Assembly: GCA_002329205.1 (NCBI GenBank)
Contig: DCTC01000001.1
Coordinates: 520,623-584,622, forward strand
Length of the DNA: 64,000 bases
Reading direction: 5' to 3'
From: Candidatus Roizmanbacteria bacterium UBA1450
Lineage (GTDB): Bacteria > Patescibacteriota > Microgenomatia > UBA1406 > GWC2-37-13
Positions within the stretch are counted from its first letter, which is position 1; each line of letters opens with the position of its first letter. Positions 1 through 8,027 of the stretch are shown here, piece after piece. Position numbers and translations under genes: made by a program. The notes under the pieces were generated by a model. It made no database searches and was not told the DNA's origin. It saw only the letters and a program-made list of their open reading frames with translations.

Positions 1-393
1 AATTTTTCCATATAATTTATTGAGATCTCCTTTATCGGACAATAATTTCAGGATGATAATTGTACTGCTGAATGTTAGAGCAATGGCTACAAATATTGCT
101 GCTATAAAATCGATACCCAGTAATAAAGAGATGATAAAACCGATTACCGAGGTGAAAATGACCTGACCCAAACCAGTGAGGAGAGATACTTTACCGACCT
201 CCTTGATGACATTGGGACTTAGATTCAGACCGACTATAAAAAGTAAAATAGTAATACCGATCTTTGAGAACAGTTCCAGTACTTCACCGCTGTGAAGAAG
301 ATTCAGAGCATAGGGTCCGATGATAATTCCTGAAAGAATATACCCGACAATCAGAGGCTGCTTCATAATCCGCATAAGGATAGAAACAACCAT
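1..393 (-). CDS. Cation:proton antiporter, CPA2/KefB type (partial)
   Basis: N-terminal part of a membrane antiporter; the rest lies before the window. The visible part has four or five hydrophobic helices, with the family-like stretches QPLIVGYILSGIIIGP and FSKIGITILLFIVGLNL and the helix LTFSSTIIILKLLSDKG. Proteins of this family exchange Na+ or K+ for protons. The start is unclear. The first ATG in frame is at 393, which would clip the first helix. The frame stays open up to a TAA at 430-432, and an ATT codon at 427-429 lies six bases after an AAAGGT sequence, so a non-ATG start extending to 429 is possible. Family call is fairly sure, start is not. Confidence 0.75.
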   Translation of the reverse strand, partial: MVVSILMRIMKQPLIVGYILSGIIIGPYALNLLHSGEVLELFSKIGITILLFIVGLNLSPNVIKEVGKVSLLTGLGQVIFTSVIGFIISLLLGIDFIAAIFVAIALTFSSTIIILKLLSDKGDLNKLYGKI

Positions 394-484
394 TGCAATA
401 AAGATAATGATACTTATCTCAATAAAAATTTACATACCTTTAAGACTAGCAAAAATGAATAGAAAAGTCAGAAGAAAATGAACG

Positions 485-1906
485 TTATTTTACCGGTGTT
501 TGAGTAGATTCGACTCCGTCTTGTGTTCCGTAAACATAAGGCAGAGGACGCGGATTTGAACCGTTCATGCGTGTGACGGCAACAAATCCGATTATAAGCA
601 CAAGGTAAACCAGCAACCATCCAATGGCGATTGCAAAGGTTCCCACTCCCCACCATAACCCCTTTTTAACTCCGATGACAAGAGGAGGCAGGATCAGAAT
701 TAAAGGATATATACCAATCGAAAGTATCAGTAAAAATAAAGCTATTAGGAGATTGAATTGCGAGCCGAAGTAATAATAATTATCAATCTGAGAAAAAAGT
801 ATAAATAGGAATATTGTATATCCGGCTGCCAAAATTGACGAGACAAATCCGGTCCCGCCCATCCAGAGAACTGTAAACATACGGGACGAAGTACCTGTTT
901 TTGACATATTATCGTTCGTTGCGGCTTTATGACGGAGCATTTTTATGATCCGATAAGACAGAAAACCAAGTATAACTAATGTCCCCAATATTATAATAGC
1001 TGCAATAAGTATTGATTTCCCGTGAAGTTGCCATATCGAATCAGCATAAGATCCGTCGACAGTAAATGAGTCAAGCGGCTGGAGTGAATAGGCCGATTTT
1101 ACTATGCTTCCCGTTCCGATTTGCTGATAATATCTGTCTATAGCGGGGTTCGCAACCCCTGCTGACGGGAATGAGCTGTCCGTCGAAAGTTTTACAACTG
1201 ATTCGTCAAAACGATAATTAACTTCAGATGAAGCCCCTTTCAAAACCATATCGCTGTCTGCTGAAATTCCCACCTGTAATGTCCTGATGGGAACTTCTGT
1301 TTTAAGGGTCTCAAACTCATAATTGTACGATCCGAAGAACGTTTTAGTTGTGTAGCCCATTGCGCGATAATACAGAATAAAGCTTGCTGAAGCATCAGGA
1401 GAAACTCCTTGCGGTAAATGTACCGTAATAGTATCACCTTCAAATGTAATATCTGCTTTTTTATATTTTGTATTTTGTGAGTAGTAATCATAGTAATTCG
1501 GTGTTGAATATTGGATACATTTAGGAGGTTCATAAATATCGTAGACTACCTTATCATTGGGAGCTGATCTGACCGGTTCGTACTGGATACAATACCCTTC
1601 TTTAATTACCTGATACGCGATTATATCCTGCGGTTCAACTTTGGGTACCCGAAGAGTGATGGCCGACATGGTGGCTTCTTCACTATTGGTGAATATTGCT
1701 TTTAAATTTACTGCTGCTTCACCGTTGCCTCGAAAAGTCACCGTATAATAGTGATCCTGTCCGAATAAGCCTGCAGGATCTGCACCTCTCCCCGAATCGG
1801 GGGGAATCAGCATCATACTCTCGGTTTGTGCATGAATGGATGTAGTGCCAATAAGAACAATAAGAAGTAATAGTAGAAGAATTATCTTGTTTTTCACAAA
1901 CTTCAT
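485..1906 (-). CDS. Exported membrane protein with C-terminal four-helix region, unknown function
   Basis: About 473 residues. An N-terminal signal peptide (residues 1-27, ending ...SIHAQ) is followed by a roughly 265-residue extracytoplasmic region rich in beta-type sequence. Four predicted membrane helices follow, near residues 296-320, 352-372, 384-412 and 420-445. The ATG at 1906 is preferred to an upstream TTG because it places the signal peptide at the N-terminus. The C-terminal tail is Pro/Thr-containing (ESTQTPVK). No catalytic motif was recognised and no family name can be given. It lies downstream of, and on the same strand as, the phosphatase-kinase fusion gene, 49 bases away. Confidence 0.7.
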   Translation of the reverse strand: MKFVKNKIILLLLLLIVLIGTTSIHAQTESMMLIPPDSGRGADPAGLFGQDHYYTVTFRGNGEAAVNLKAIFTNSEEATMSAITLRVPKVEPQDIIAYQVIKEGYCIQYEPVRSAPNDKVVYDIYEPPKCIQYSTPNYYDYYSQNTKYKKADITFEGDTITVHLPQGVSPDASASFILYYRAMGYTTKTFFGSYNYEFETLKTEVPIRTLQVGISADSDMVLKGASSEVNYRFDESVVKLSTDSSFPSAGVANPAIDRYYQQIGTGSIVKSAYSLQPLDSFTVDGSYADSIWQLHGKSILIAAIIILGTLVILGFLSYRIIKMLRHKAATNDNMSKTGTSSRMFTVLWMGGTGFVSSILAAGYTIFLFILFSQIDNYYYFGSQFNLLIALFLLILSIGIYPLILILPPLVIGVKKGLWWGVGTFAIAIGWLLVYLVLIIGFVAVTRMNGSNPRPLPYVYGTQDGVESTQTPVK

Positions 1907-1955
1907 TATGATCCCAGAAGAACTATCTGTCAATACAGGAATACTCCGATTGCTG

Positions 1956-3521
1956 TTAGATCGCAGCCAATATCTCTGCTGATTTTCTGCCTCTTCGCTG
2001 CCTTATGGGATGATCTTTGTACTCTGTCATATCCCGTACTGTCCAGGCATGAAAAAGAATCCGATACCAATTCAGCTGGACCATTTGATCTTGTAAATGG
2101 ATTTCCAGTATTTTTCTCCATTTATCTGCGACCTGCTGGTTATTTCGCTCCAGCCAGCCCCAAAAATAGGCATAATCCCATAGCCCGTCTCCTATTCTTG
2201 CCCACTCAAAATCAATAATTCGAATAAGTCTGCATGATTTATTGTGGTGAACAATAATATTGTCAGACCCGACATCACCGTGGATTGGTTCAAGAGCATA
2301 ACGTTCTTCACGGACATAATCTTTAAGACATGAAAGTGCTTCTTGTACAGATGAATAAACAGCATCATCCAATATACTTTCCTGAATTATGTGAAGAGTC
2401 ATATTGATGTTGAGAAGCATATAGTTTTTCCAATTGAAAAACTGTTCATCCAACGGCGGCTTCCAGAAAGATTCTACTTCCCCGAGAGGGAGACGGTGTA
2501 TCTCCTCTAATGTTTTGAAAACCCGTTTCAGCAGATCATCCACCTTTTCTGGATGATTCAGAAAACACTGCCTTATGACATCTCCTTCAACATAATCCTG
2601 AATCATGACATCATCAGCAAAAAAAACCCTGCTGGTATCAACGGATTGAACATGGGGAGCAGCTACACCCTTCTGTTTAAGATAATCATACAACTCTATC
2701 TGATTTTGAAATGCCTGTTTGTCTTTATCCCGTATGACTTTCAATAGGCAAGGTGTTGAGGTTTTAAGCTCATACACTGCATTTTCCGATGCCGTTTCCA
2801 TACGCTCAGTCTCAGGTTCTGATTCTAGCCTAAAAATTCCTTGAGCATAAAATGCAATACTTTTTTTATGCGGCTTTACCGGTTCAAATGATGCTGTTTC
2901 TTTCAGCGATGTTATCTTGTCATTTCTCAATGTCATTTTTGCGAAACAACCATTATCAAGTTTTACCTCATGGAGATACTTAAGGAAATGCTCTTCCTGC
3001 TCTTTTGACTGTATTGATGAATAATCACCAAATTCCAGACAATAACGGATTGTAGTAATTACAGCTTGATGACTTGCCAAAATATATGTTCCATCATCAG
3101 CAAGAGTGGGAAGCCACTTTTTCAATCCCTCTGACACACGCTTCAAAAGCATTTCCATGCTTTCTCCTTTGGGATACGGCGTCCTGAAATCTTCCCGTCG
3201 AGCCCGCCAAGACGGTGGGATCTTGTGAATTACCTCCCACCAGTAATATCCTTCAAATATTCCGTGATGAAGTTCGGTAAGCCATTCTAATGTCTGGATA
3301 TTGCCGCCAAGATAATATCTCAATATGCTGGCCGTTTCCTGTGCTCGTGCTACCGGGCTTGAAACAATTTGTGATATCTGCTCACTTCGCAATTCCCAAG
3401 CAGTTCGAATGATTTGAATTTTGCCTTTTTCAGAAAGACCATCCGGGTCAGATTGCCCTGATATGAAGCCTTGCTTTATGTTTCCAACACTTTCACCGTG
3501 ACGGATAAGATATAGTTTCAT
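1956..3521 (-). CDS. Histidine phosphatase domain fused to APH-type kinase domain
   Basis: A 521-residue two-domain protein. Residues 1-200 form a phosphoglycerate-mutase-like histidine phosphatase domain, with the N-terminal RHGESVGN motif and the second catalytic histidine in ASHQAV. From about residue 215 to the end there is an aminoglycoside-phosphotransferase/choline-kinase-like domain with the Brenner motif HGDVGSDN (near 412) and the metal-binding IDFEWA (near 438). Both domains keep their key residues. The substrate is unknown; small alcohols, sugars or amino sugars are typical for APH relatives. A TATAAT box at 3530-3535 lies eight bases before the start, divergent to enolase. The fusion is unusual; I do not know a named family for it. 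Confidence 0.8.
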   Translation of the reverse strand: MKLYLIRHGESVGNIKQGFISGQSDPDGLSEKGKIQIIRTAWELRSEQISQIVSSPVARAQETASILRYYLGGNIQTLEWLTELHHGIFEGYYWWEVIHKIPPSWRARREDFRTPYPKGESMEMLLKRVSEGLKKWLPTLADDGTYILASHQAVITTIRYCLEFGDYSSIQSKEQEEHFLKYLHEVKLDNGCFAKMTLRNDKITSLKETASFEPVKPHKKSIAFYAQGIFRLESEPETERMETASENAVYELKTSTPCLLKVIRDKDKQAFQNQIELYDYLKQKGVAAPHVQSVDTSRVFFADDVMIQDYVEGDVIRQCFLNHPEKVDDLLKRVFKTLEEIHRLPLGEVESFWKPPLDEQFFNWKNYMLLNINMTLHIIQESILDDAVYSSVQEALSCLKDYVREERYALEPIHGDVGSDNIIVHHNKSCRLIRIIDFEWARIGDGLWDYAYFWGWLERNNQQVADKWRKILEIHLQDQMVQLNWYRILFHAWTVRDMTEYKDHPIRQRRGRKSAEILAAI

Positions 3522-3581
3522 AGAAGTTCATTATATCATTGCTCTTACAAATCCTTGACGTTGTGCTATTATGATTGCATT
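3522..3581. promoter_or_regulatory. Divergent promoter region between fusion kinase and enolase
   Basis: Sixty bases separate two divergent start codons. On the minus strand TATAAT (plus 3530-3535) is eight bases from the ATG at 3521. On the plus strand TATTAT (3567-3572) is nine bases from the ATG at 3582, and TTGACG (3555-3560) lies too close to it for normal -35 spacing. No Shine-Dalgarno sequence is visible on either side. Confidence 0.5.
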
Positions 3582-4835
3582 ATGAAAATATCAGAAATTA
3601 GAGCAATCGAGATTCTCGATTCCCGCGGCAAACCCACTATCAGAACTTTTGTTACTCTTGAAGACGGCTCGACTCATTCTGCCTCTGTTCCTTCTGGAGC
3701 ATCGACAGGAACACATGAAGCACTCGAACTCCGGGATCAGGATCCCAAACGTTTTCTCGGTCAGGGAGTGATGAGCGCAATCGGAAATGTCAATACAACG
3801 ATTGAGGCCGAACTGGTAGGGAAAGATGTTGTAGAGCCCCGTGAGATCGATGCTTCTATGCTGAGACTTGACGGGACAGAGAATAAATCGAAACTGGGAG
3901 CCAACGCCATTTTGTCCGTATCGCTCGCGGTTCATCGTGCCGCAGCATATGCGCACAATCTCCCGCTATGGAATTTTTTGAATACCTATTACTTCAGTGG
4001 TGACCATAAAGTCGAAGCATCATTTCCTCGATTGATGGTAAACGTTGTCAATGGAGGAAAACATGCCGGATGGAACTTTGATATTCAGGAGTTTATGATT
4101 ATGCCACTATCCACTAAACCGGCTGAATCAGTACGCATTGCAGCAGAAATCTTTGCCGAGCTTGGCAACGTTTTGAAGTCAAAAAAACTTTCCACCCTCG
4201 TTGGAGATGAAGGCGGATATTCTCCTGCACTTTCTTCGAATGAAGAAGTGTTTGAAACGATAGAAAAAGCTGCCGGCAATCTTGGCTATTCAAGGAATAA
4301 AGATTATCACTTTGCCGTTGACTGTGCCGCAACAGAGTTTTTTGAAAACGGTTCTTATATATTAAAAAAGAATAATCAAACTAAATCAGCTCAGGAGCTC
4401 ATGGATTACTACGCGGAAATTGGACAGAAGTACACTATCCAGTCTTTCGAGGATCCGTTTGCTGAGGACGACTGGGAGACCTTCTCAAGGTTTACAGAAC
4501 TTGCCGAAAAACACCAATTCCAGATTGTGGGAGATGATTTATTTGTCACCAATCCGCATCGAATCGAAAAAGGCATCAACCAAAAAGCTGCCAATGCCGT
4601 CCTTATTAAACTGAACCAGATCGGTTCTGTATCGGAGACAATTACTGCCATTCAAATGACGCAACGCGCTGGATGGAATGTGGCAGTATCACATCGTTCG
4701 GGAGAAACTGAAGACACATTTATCGCTGATCTCGCTTATGGATCCGGAGCTGAATTTATTAAAACCGGATCTATGTCCCGAAGCGAACGTCTGGCCAAAT
4801 ACAACAGATTGATTGAAATCGAAAACCAATTTTAA
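3582..4835 (+). CDS. eno: Enolase
   Basis: Phosphopyruvate hydratase, converting 2-phosphoglycerate to PEP in glycolysis; cytoplasmic and Mg-dependent. The 417 residues match the usual family length. Visible landmarks are LDSRGKPT near the N-terminus, the GASTGTHEALELRD loop, VGDEGGYSP with the acid-base Glu near 209, the metal ligands in SFEDPF (near 288) and VGDDL (near 317), the catalytic Lys in LIKLNQ (near 343), and VSHRSGETED. The start was moved from an upstream in-frame codon to the ATG at 3582 because the protein then begins MKISEIRAIEILDS, as in other enolases. With phosphoglycerate mutase (7092) and PEP carboxylase (22636) it supplies PEP. Confidence 0.97.
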   Translation: MKISEIRAIEILDSRGKPTIRTFVTLEDGSTHSASVPSGASTGTHEALELRDQDPKRFLGQGVMSAIGNVNTTIEAELVGKDVVEPREIDASMLRLDGTENKSKLGANAILSVSLAVHRAAAYAHNLPLWNFLNTYYFSGDHKVEASFPRLMVNVVNGGKHAGWNFDIQEFMIMPLSTKPAESVRIAAEIFAELGNVLKSKKLSTLVGDEGGYSPALSSNEEVFETIEKAAGNLGYSRNKDYHFAVDCAATEFFENGSYILKKNNQTKSAQELMDYYAEIGQKYTIQSFEDPFAEDDWETFSRFTELAEKHQFQIVGDDLFVTNPHRIEKGINQKAANAVLIKLNQIGSVSETITAIQMTQRAGWNVAVSHRSGETEDTFIADLAYGSGAEFIKTGSMSRSERLAKYNRLIEIENQF

Positions 4836-4931
4836 GGGAAATATTGAGACATTTCCTGTTGTAATCATATATTTTTTTTATGATACAACTATCTCTTGCA
4901 TCAGACACGCTTGTCCGAGTAAAATAATATT

Positions 4932-5540
4932 ATGGAACAATCCACAACTGCTTCTTTTTCATTCGAACCTGTTAATATTACAGCCTCCAAAGATGATCTC
5001 ATTCCTGTAGATGTACTCATTTATAGCGGAACTGACCCAGTCATTTCGGTAGACACCTGGATATCCTATGATCCTTCCGTACTCAGTATTGCGTCTCCTG
5101 AAAGCCCTGAGATTAAAAAAGGAGAGATGTTTGAAAATGTTAGTGCAAAGGTTATCAGTCCGGGCAATTTGTATGTATATGCGATAAACCAGTCCCCAAG
5201 CCTCAAACAAGTAACCAACGGCAAAATTGCAACAATCTATTTTAAAGCCCAAAAAAGCGGACAAACCGAACTAAGATTTGATTGTATTCCGTTTAATACT
5301 CAAACGTCACAGATAATAAAAAATGATGAAGAACTATCCAATATTATCAACTGCACAACAACCAGAGCACATACCGCGACAGTAACTATCAATAACCAGA
5401 GCAATGTATTAGGAATCTCTGCATCCAACGCTATGCAGCCGAGGTGGGGGTATGTTATTGTGTCAGTATTACTGCTTATTCTCACCGTAGTATTATTTAT
5501 GAGATACAGAAAGCTCATGAATAAACTCAAAACGAAATAA
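4932..5540 (+). CDS. Membrane-anchored cohesin-like protein
   Basis: A 202-residue protein. Residues 8-150 resemble a cohesin-type beta-sandwich: a start of the type FEPVNITASKDDLIPVDV, a YDPSVLSI strand, then KIATIYFKA and TELRFDC. A single membrane helix follows at about 171-190, and then a short basic tail. No signal peptide is visible, because an in-frame stop (4920-4922) lies just before the ATG; the sandwich itself may be exported with the C-terminal helix as anchor. TAAAAT at 4920-4925 lies six bases before the start. The next gene begins three bases after the stop. Dockerin-type partners are encoded at 11427, 12646 and 19727. The cohesin assignment is from motif shape only. Confidence 0.6.
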   Translation: MEQSTTASFSFEPVNITASKDDLIPVDVLIYSGTDPVISVDTWISYDPSVLSIASPESPEIKKGEMFENVSAKVISPGNLYVYAINQSPSLKQVTNGKIATIYFKAQKSGQTELRFDCIPFNTQTSQIIKNDEELSNIINCTTTRAHTATVTINNQSNVLGISASNAMQPRWGYVIVSVLLLILTVVLFMRYRKLMNKLKTK

Positions 5541-5542
5541 TT

Positions 5543-7048
5543 ATGCCTGTAGCAACCGTACTCAAAAATAAACTTTCACAAAGAAAAATCATGCTGATTG
5601 CAGCTTCAGCGGGTATTCCATTGCTGCTGGCGATTATTGTAGCCACCTTTTTTTTGATTCAAGGGACTGCCACTCAAGCAAGCGATGAAGCACCTTTTAG
5701 TGTTAATTCCTCAGCTGTAGATCCAGAGAATGCTGTTATCACATTCCAAACTGGAAAAGAAACTATCGCGGTTGTTGAGTACGGCACCTCGCCCGACGCT
5801 CTCACTGAAGTATCATTTGGAGATCTTGAATCAACAGACCATTCAATTAGAATTGGTGGGCTGCAGCCAAATACGACATACTATTTCCGCATACAAAGTG
5901 GAGGCACAACATATGATAATCAGGGATCTCCCTGGTCCTTTACGACCCCGCCGTCTGAAGGTGATTCGGCTGATCCAGATGAGCCACTTCCGTCAGTAGC
6001 AATAGGCACTGATTCCGCCTCATTATCACCTACCATGGTAGCTTCTGCTTCGCCGACTCTGGTACCAACTCCACAAGTCACACCCGAAGCGACCCCCTCT
6101 GCGGTAGTCACACCCACTGGCCAACCGGCTCCATCATCGACCCCCTCTGCGTCAATTACCATAAACCCGACATCATCTTCCGGTTCGTCCTGTAGTGCCA
6201 CAACGAATTGTTCAAGCATTTTAAGTTCATTAGGGACACAATGCACCACACAGGACTATGTAAAATGTCTTCTCAACATGAGCACGTCCCAAACGCCCAC
6301 ACCATCACCGATAAGCGCTGACCTCAAGGCGCAATGTAAGCCGGGCTATTTTCAAACGAACAGCTGTACATCCTGGATTTGGCAGGATATGGCGTCCATT
6401 TCACAAACATGCTCTACGACATTTACCAAATATTTCGTTCAATGTAAAAGTACAAGCTGGGGATCTTCTGATCCTGCCACCTGGTTCTGTAATGAAACCA
6501 AATTTAGTAATCAATTAAATTTACCTTGTGCTTCCGCTCCCACACCGGCACCCGGTCAATCTGTATTTTGTAGAGTACGGGCTGAGACTCCCAGTGGTGG
6601 TGATGCCAATGCCACGGACTGGCTTTATACCAGTTCTTCCTGTCCGCGTATAACCGGCGATGATCCTGAATGTAATATAGATTATGTCCAGGGAAATAGC
6701 TGCACATCCTGGATCTGGGATTTTGATTACCAAAAAGATCCTCGCTGTAAAGACAAATTTGACCATTACTTCTTACAGTGTACCGATGATGGTCTTTTTA
6801 ACAGCAATTCGTTCTGGTACTGTAATACAACAACGGAAAATCATTATCTTGACTTCCCTTGTTACAATGCAGCAATGCCTGGTGACGGAATGCCGGTAAC
6901 TTGCCGAGTACGGGCTGAGGACGGATATGGTGAAACGAATCACGTATCATCTTGGGCCACCGGTTCAAGCGTCTGTCCGACTTCTACACCGACTCCGACA
7001 TTTACGCCGACCCCGACATACACACCGACTCCGACACCCACGCCCTAA
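5543..7048 (+). CDS. Surface protein: FN3-like domain, two Cys-rich repeats, Thr-Pro tail
   Basis: A 501-residue protein with an N-terminal signal anchor (about 16-41), then a fibronectin-III-like domain (about 50-130, with LQPNTTYYFRIQSGG and WSFTTPP). A long Ser/Thr/Pro linker follows (about 135-225). Two consecutive Cys-rich repeats of about 110 residues lie at 265-376 and 377-485, both carrying CTSWIW and CRVRAE motifs. The C-terminus is a pure Thr-Pro repeat. It probably sits on the cell surface, with the Pro/Thr stretches as wall-spanning spacers. It starts three bases after the cohesin-like gene and so shares its transcript. Function of the Cys-rich repeat is unknown. Confidence 0.75.
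   Translation: MPVATVLKNKLSQRKIMLIAASAGIPLLLAIIVATFFLIQGTATQASDEAPFSVNSSAVDPENAVITFQTGKETIAVVEYGTSPDALTEVSFGDLESTDHSIRIGGLQPNTTYYFRIQSGGTTYDNQGSPWSFTTPPSEGDSADPDEPLPSVAIGTDSASLSPTMVASASPTLVPTPQVTPEATPSAVVTPTGQPAPSSTPSASITINPTSSSGSSCSATTNCSSILSSLGTQCTTQDYVKCLLNMSTSQTPTPSPISADLKAQCKPGYFQTNSCTSWIWQDMASISQTCSTTFTKYFVQCKSTSWGSSDPATWFCNETKFSNQLNLPCASAPTPAPGQSVFCRVRAETPSGGDANATDWLYTSSSCPRITGDDPECNIDYVQGNSCTSWIWDFDYQKDPRCKDKFDHYFLQCTDDGLFNSNSFWYCNTTTENHYLDFPCYNAAMPGDGMPVTCRVRAEDGYGETNHVSSWATGSSVCPTSTPTPTFTPTPTYTPTPTPTP
6335..6990 (+). repeat. Tandem repeat coding for two Cys-rich domains
   Basis: Two consecutive coding repeats, about 6335-6670 and 6671-6990. Each begins with a Cys, about 10 residues later has CTSWIW, then Y-F-V/L-QC, an aromatic-C-N (WFCN or WYCN), a conserved Pro-Cys, CRVRAE and a final S-x-CP. 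The eight or more cysteines fall at matching positions, suggesting a disulfide-stabilised fold. The DNA has diverged much more than the motif residues, so the duplication is not recent. Confidence 0.7.
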
Positions 7049-7091
7049 GATAGATCTTTGATCTTTTCAAATTTTGGATTATACTTTATTT

Positions 7092-7724
7092 ATGTCATAT
7101 CTCGTATTAGTACGTCACGGAATATCGGAATGGAATAAGTTGGGACTTTGGACCGGTTGGAAAGATCCGGAACTGGCTGCTGAAGGATACGAAGAAGCAA
7201 AAAGAGCTGCACAATCAATACAAGACATCCCTCTTGATAAAGCGTACACGGCCGATCTCAAAAGAACTCAGGAGACAACACAAACAATTAAAGACGAATT
7301 AGGAATTCCTGATCTCGAAACAATTGTTACACCGGCCGTAAGAGAACGCAACTATGGAGACCTTGCCGGCAAAAATAAATGGAAAGTCAAGGAAGAATAC
7401 GGAGACGAACAGTTTACCAAATGGCGTAGAGGATGGGATGAACCTATCCCCAATGGTGAATCACTCAAGGATGTTTACAATAGATTACTGCCGTACTATC
7501 ACGAACATATTGAGCCTGAACTTAAAACAGGCAAAAATATTCTGGTTTCAGCAAGCGGCAACAGCTTAAGAGCTCTTGTCAAATACCTTGAAGGGATCCC
7601 CGATGAAAGCATCGCAGAGCTCGAAATAGGTACCGGCGAAGTGTATGTATACCAACTTGACGAGCAAGGAAAAGTTGTAAGCAAAGAAATTCGTTCCTCA
7701 AACCCGAAGAAAGGGAAAGTCTAG
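7092..7724 (+). CDS. gpmA: 2,3-bisphosphoglycerate-dependent phosphoglycerate mutase-like protein with altered active site
   Basis: A 210-residue GpmA-family protein, expected to interconvert 3- and 2-phosphoglycerate. The N-terminal phospho-His motif is LVRHGISEWN (His9), followed by LWTGWKDPEL, an ERNYGDLAGKNK stretch and YGDEQFTKWRRGWD. The usual C-terminal motif A-A-H-G-N-S-L-R-A-L reads SASGNSLRAL here, so the second catalytic histidine is Ser155. The usual Glu after RHG is Ile, and His in ERHYG is Asn. The protein is shorter than typical GpmA (about 230-250). TATACT at 7080-7085 lies six bases before the ATG, which fixes this start over an upstream in-frame codon. Mutase activity is therefore uncertain, though the rest of the fold is well kept. 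Confidence 0.85.
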   Translation: MSYLVLVRHGISEWNKLGLWTGWKDPELAAEGYEEAKRAAQSIQDIPLDKAYTADLKRTQETTQTIKDELGIPDLETIVTPAVRERNYGDLAGKNKWKVKEEYGDEQFTKWRRGWDEPIPNGESLKDVYNRLLPYYHEHIEPELKTGKNILVSASGNSLRALVKYLEGIPDESIAELEIGTGEVYVYQLDEQGKVVSKEIRSSNPKKGKV

Positions 7725-7727
7725 TCT

Positions 7728-8027
7728 ATGAAACATTTAAAAAAATTCAAAAAACAATACCTGCAACCTCGGTATCTCATAGGATCTTTCCTTCTTTTGG
7801 CAGCATTGGTAACCGTTCTCTTTTTTATTAACCGACCTGTTGTTGCACCCCAAGATGAAATTGAAGTGCCAGAACCAGACCAGAAAACAATAGATAATGA
7901 TTGGAGATGCCCTGCCAATGCATGGCTAAATTGTGAACCTTCCGATGAACAGAACGACGAATGTGACCCAGAATATATCCAGTGGGCACAAGAACAATGT
8001 GAAGGTTTTCAAGGAGCTGCCTACTAA
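7728..8027 (+). CDS. Small single-helix membrane protein with Cys-containing exterior domain
   Basis: 99 residues: a basic N-terminus, one membrane helix at about 17-35, an acidic linker, then a tail with four cysteines (RCP, NCE, ECD, QCEG). It starts three bases after the stop of the mutase gene, so the two are probably cotranscribed. It is probably exported with the N-terminus inside. No family recognised. Its 3' end overlaps the convergent M20 peptidase gene by four bases. Confidence 0.6.
   Translation: MKHLKKFKKQYLQPRYLIGSFLLLAALVTVLFFINRPVVAPQDEIEVPEPDQKTIDNDWRCPANAWLNCEPSDEQNDECDPEYIQWAQEQCEGFQGAAY

Noticed and set aside
4813..5010. Possible frameshifted signal peptide for the cohesin-like protein in an overlapping frame
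   Set aside because: The overlapping frame is not a convincing signal sequence, has Cys/Phe-rich random character, and the -10 box before 4932 explains the start without a frameshift.
7000..7048. Short tandem DNA repeat as a CRISPR or minisatellite
   Set aside because: It is the coding sequence of the Thr-Pro tail, has codon periodicity and no spacers. No CRISPR array was seen anywhere.
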